Translations under genes and position numbers: made by a program
From: Bradyrhizobium erythrophlei
GTDB taxonomy: Bacteria; Pseudomonadota; Alphaproteobacteria; Rhizobiales; Xanthobacteraceae
DNA: 64,000 nt
Direction: 5' to 3'
NCBI RefSeq assembly: GCF_900129425.1
Contig: NZ_LT670817.1
Span: 4,340,001 to 4,404,000, forward strand
Part shown: piece by piece, positions 62,619-64,000 of the stretch
How the letters are laid out: each line of letters starts with the position of its first letter
Numbering within the stretch: position 1 is the stretch's first letter
The notes under the pieces: generated by a model
Databases searched by the model: none
Told to the model about the DNA's origin: nothing
The model's input: the letters and a program-made list of their open reading frames with translations, nothing else

Positions 62619-62915
62619 TCACATGCCGCCACCACCACCGCCACCACCGCCACCGTTTCTGGAATTTTCGTATGTATAATCTTTGGGTGCGCCGGGCGCG
62701 TAACCGAAAGCTCCGGGATAACTCCTCATCCAACCCGTGGTTTGCTCGGGCCGTAATGCGTGGGCGGAGACGCCCGGGTGGAGTTTCCTGGAGACGTGTC
62801 GCTTGGAGACGTTATGCTGCACCCTCGGTGTTTTGCTTGATGCATCCCGCGCATACACGGCCGGTGCGGCGGCGATGAGAGCGGCGGCAGAAAGTGCGAT
62901 GATAGCTGTCTTCAC
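62619..62915 (-). CDS. Small secreted glycine-tailed protein (98 residues)
   Basis: A signal peptide (MKTAIIALSAAALIAAAPAV, ending YARDA) is followed by a basic region (NVSKRHVSRKLHPGVSAH), an aromatic stretch (MRSYPGAFGYAPGAPKDYTY) and a run of ten glycines before the last Met. The start is GTG 62915 with GGAGG 7 nt upstream. Such small Gly-rich exported proteins are common in Bradyrhizobium and uncharacterised. Confidence 0.6.
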   Translation of the reverse strand: MKTAIIALSAAALIAAAPAVYARDASSKTPRVQHNVSKRHVSRKLHPGVSAHALRPEQTTGWMRSYPGAFGYAPGAPKDYTYENSRNGGGGGGGGGGM

Positions 62916-63211
62916 TTTTCGTCCTCCCTCGTTTGAATATTCAACCTAAATAATGAACCCCAACGTCGTTCCGTGAATCAGTCACATCACGCGATGGTGA
63001 AGTTGAGGCGCTTGTAGCGGTCCGCGATTGTCACTCACTCCCAGCGCTAGCGGCTTATCCACGGCTCGACCTAGCTGCCTGCCAATATTCCTCGATGCGC
63101 CCCGTTCGATCCATCACGCAAGGATACGCATTGGGGAAAGCGGAAATTCAAGTGAGATCAATGAGCGACCGCAACCCAAAGCTGGGTTAACGAATCGGCT
63201 ACAATATTCCC
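62916..63211. other. Non-coding stretch
   Basis: 296 bp upstream of the glycine-tailed protein gene. I see no gene, tRNA or strong hairpin in it; it would hold that gene's promoter. Confidence 0.5.
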
Positions 63212-63361
63212 ATGGGCGCACCAACCGACCGAGACGTAAAACGGCTCTTTGCCGCATCTGGAAATCGATGCGCGTTCCCTAAATGCGATCTAGCTATCGC
63301 CGGGTCGCTAATCGGATCGGCAGTGGCAAGGATATCCAAGGGTCCGACCGTCGATCTTTAA
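63212..63361 (+). pseudogene. Truncated HNH-nuclease-like N-terminus
   Basis: A 49-codon frame starting MGAPTDRDVKRLFAASGNRC and continuing AFPKCDLAI, then a short unmatched end. The LFA.SGNRCAFPKC start, with its two-Cys knuckle, is how a group of HNH endonuclease-like proteins begins; the HNH core is absent. A deletion remnant is the simplest reading. The next 250 bp (63362-63610) hold no gene I can support. Confidence 0.4.
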
Positions 63362-63610
63362 CCAAGCTGTAATTGCGCCGAGAGCAAAAGGGGTCAGCGG
63401 CCAAGATCAGAACCGCCATTATGTCCGTCGTGTTACGGTCGTTACGACCCGCGTTGTGGGCGGCAGTCTGGCTGGCTATTCGGTTGTTGATAATGCGGGG
63501 CCACGGTTTTTTGGTCGGTCGCGGGGAACTCCCGACAGGGAAAACTGCGATCTGACGGCTTGTTCGCCATGGTTGCAGGGATAAAGTTCCACACCAATGA
63601 GGGCCGGATA

Positions 63611-64000
63611 ATGCAACGGTCTCGACGGGCAGCAGCAGCGAGCGCGGCGGGTTTCGCTTTGCGGGCACTTCGCAGTATCGCTGGATTGGTTTGTCTTGTG
63701 TTCGCTGGGGCGTATCAGCTCAGGGTGATGACTTACTTTCTGCCTCGTCTAGTCGCTGATCGTCACATCTGGCCCGCGATCTATTACGGCTTCTGGCTCA
63801 TTGCAGTTTGCACCACGCTCGCTGTGCTGGCCTTCCGCCAAGATATATTGAAACGCACCCTTCCCGTTCTGATCCTGTGTGCGCTGGCATCGGCGCTCCC
63901 ATTCGTTCACGAGATCGATCAGATCACCAAAATCTTCTTTGTGGCGATGGGATTTTTCGCCTGCGCCGCGGTGCTTTCAGTCCTCGTTGATCCCCTGACG
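63611..64000 (+). CDS. Membrane protein, N-terminal part (cut by right edge)
   Basis: An open frame of 130 codons from ATG 63611 to the right edge. It has a basic Ala-rich start and at least three hydrophobic segments (SIAGLVCLVFAGAYQL, YYGFWLIAVCTTLAVLAF, LPVLILCALASALPFV), with a fourth beginning near FFVAMGFFACAAVLSVLV. It resembles small VanZ- or polysaccharide-type membrane proteins only in general shape, so no function is given. Confidence 0.6.
   Translation, partial: MQRSRRAAAASAAGFALRALRSIAGLVCLVFAGAYQLRVMTYFLPRLVADRHIWPAIYYGFWLIAVCTTLAVLAFRQDILKRTLPVLILCALASALPFVHEIDQITKIFFVAMGFFACAAVLSVLVDPLT

Noticed and set aside
1..64000. CRISPR array, rRNA operon, insertion-sequence transposase, replication origin
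   Set aside because: Looked for and not found: no regularly spaced repeats, no 16S/23S/5S segments, no transposase frames, no dnaA/parAB-type cluster.

Overview
The window is high-GC alphaproteobacterial chromosome, most likely Bradyrhizobium. The basis is the set of gene families and their order: a nasT-nasS-nirA nitrite assimilation block, an ndvB/ndvC-type cyclic beta-1,3/1,6-glucan locus, phosphatidylcholine synthase, tandem MetA-type outer-membrane proteins, and the rhizobial palindrome that begins CGTCATTGCGAG. The species cannot be named from the sequence alone.

Layout. 1-9.8 kb: end of a sugar-type ABC importer (binding protein, two permeases, ATPase), then a 2-hydroxyacid dehydrogenase, an amidase, a PheC-like periplasmic dehydratase, a DUF2147 protein, a cupin and an RraA-family protein. 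10.0-12.6 kb: pxpBCA (5-oxoprolinase). 12.6-15.8 kb: a tandem segmental duplication of an outer-membrane protein gene, with scars of a pxpA-like 3' end beside each copy. 16.1-19.0 kb: a TRAP transporter (DctPQM). 19.4-24.9 kb (minus strand): nasT-nasS-nirA plus a CysJ-like reductase, with a structured nirA leader. 25.0-34.1 kb: rimO, an argD-type aminotransferase behind a possible arginine attenuator, a quinone reductase, terC-pcs, a UbiH-type hydroxylase, an AEC permease, hspQ and an IalB-like protein. 34.3-42.9 kb: a YejA-type binding protein, a degenerate acyl-CoA ligase, a degenerate GGDEF protein, mfd and sdhE. 43-44.6 kb: intergenic repeats and a TumE-type toxin-antitoxin pair. 44.9-51.8 kb: recG, a GIY-YIG gene flanked by palindromes, a DUF502 protein, glmS and glmU. 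52-59.1 kb: a SPOR-like protein and the ndv glucan locus. 59.3-64 kb: tRNA-Lys, then an accessory stretch with remnants (tcmP-like, HNH-like), a DUF5131 gene, a cold-shock gene, small secreted proteins and a candidate small RNA.

Functional links. NasS/NasT would sense nitrate or nitrite and control nirA through leader RNA, and the adjacent flavoprotein probably feeds electrons to NirA. NdvB, NdvC and the small protein between them make periplasmic cyclic glucan. GlmU and GlmS supply UDP-GlcNAc. PxpABC recycles 5-oxoproline. No complete new multi-gene system stands out. The strongest leads are the arginine-rich leader peptide before the argD-type gene, the nirA leader RNA, the iron-sulfur/FNR partner of NirA, the duplication scars, and the decayed island beside tRNA-Lys.
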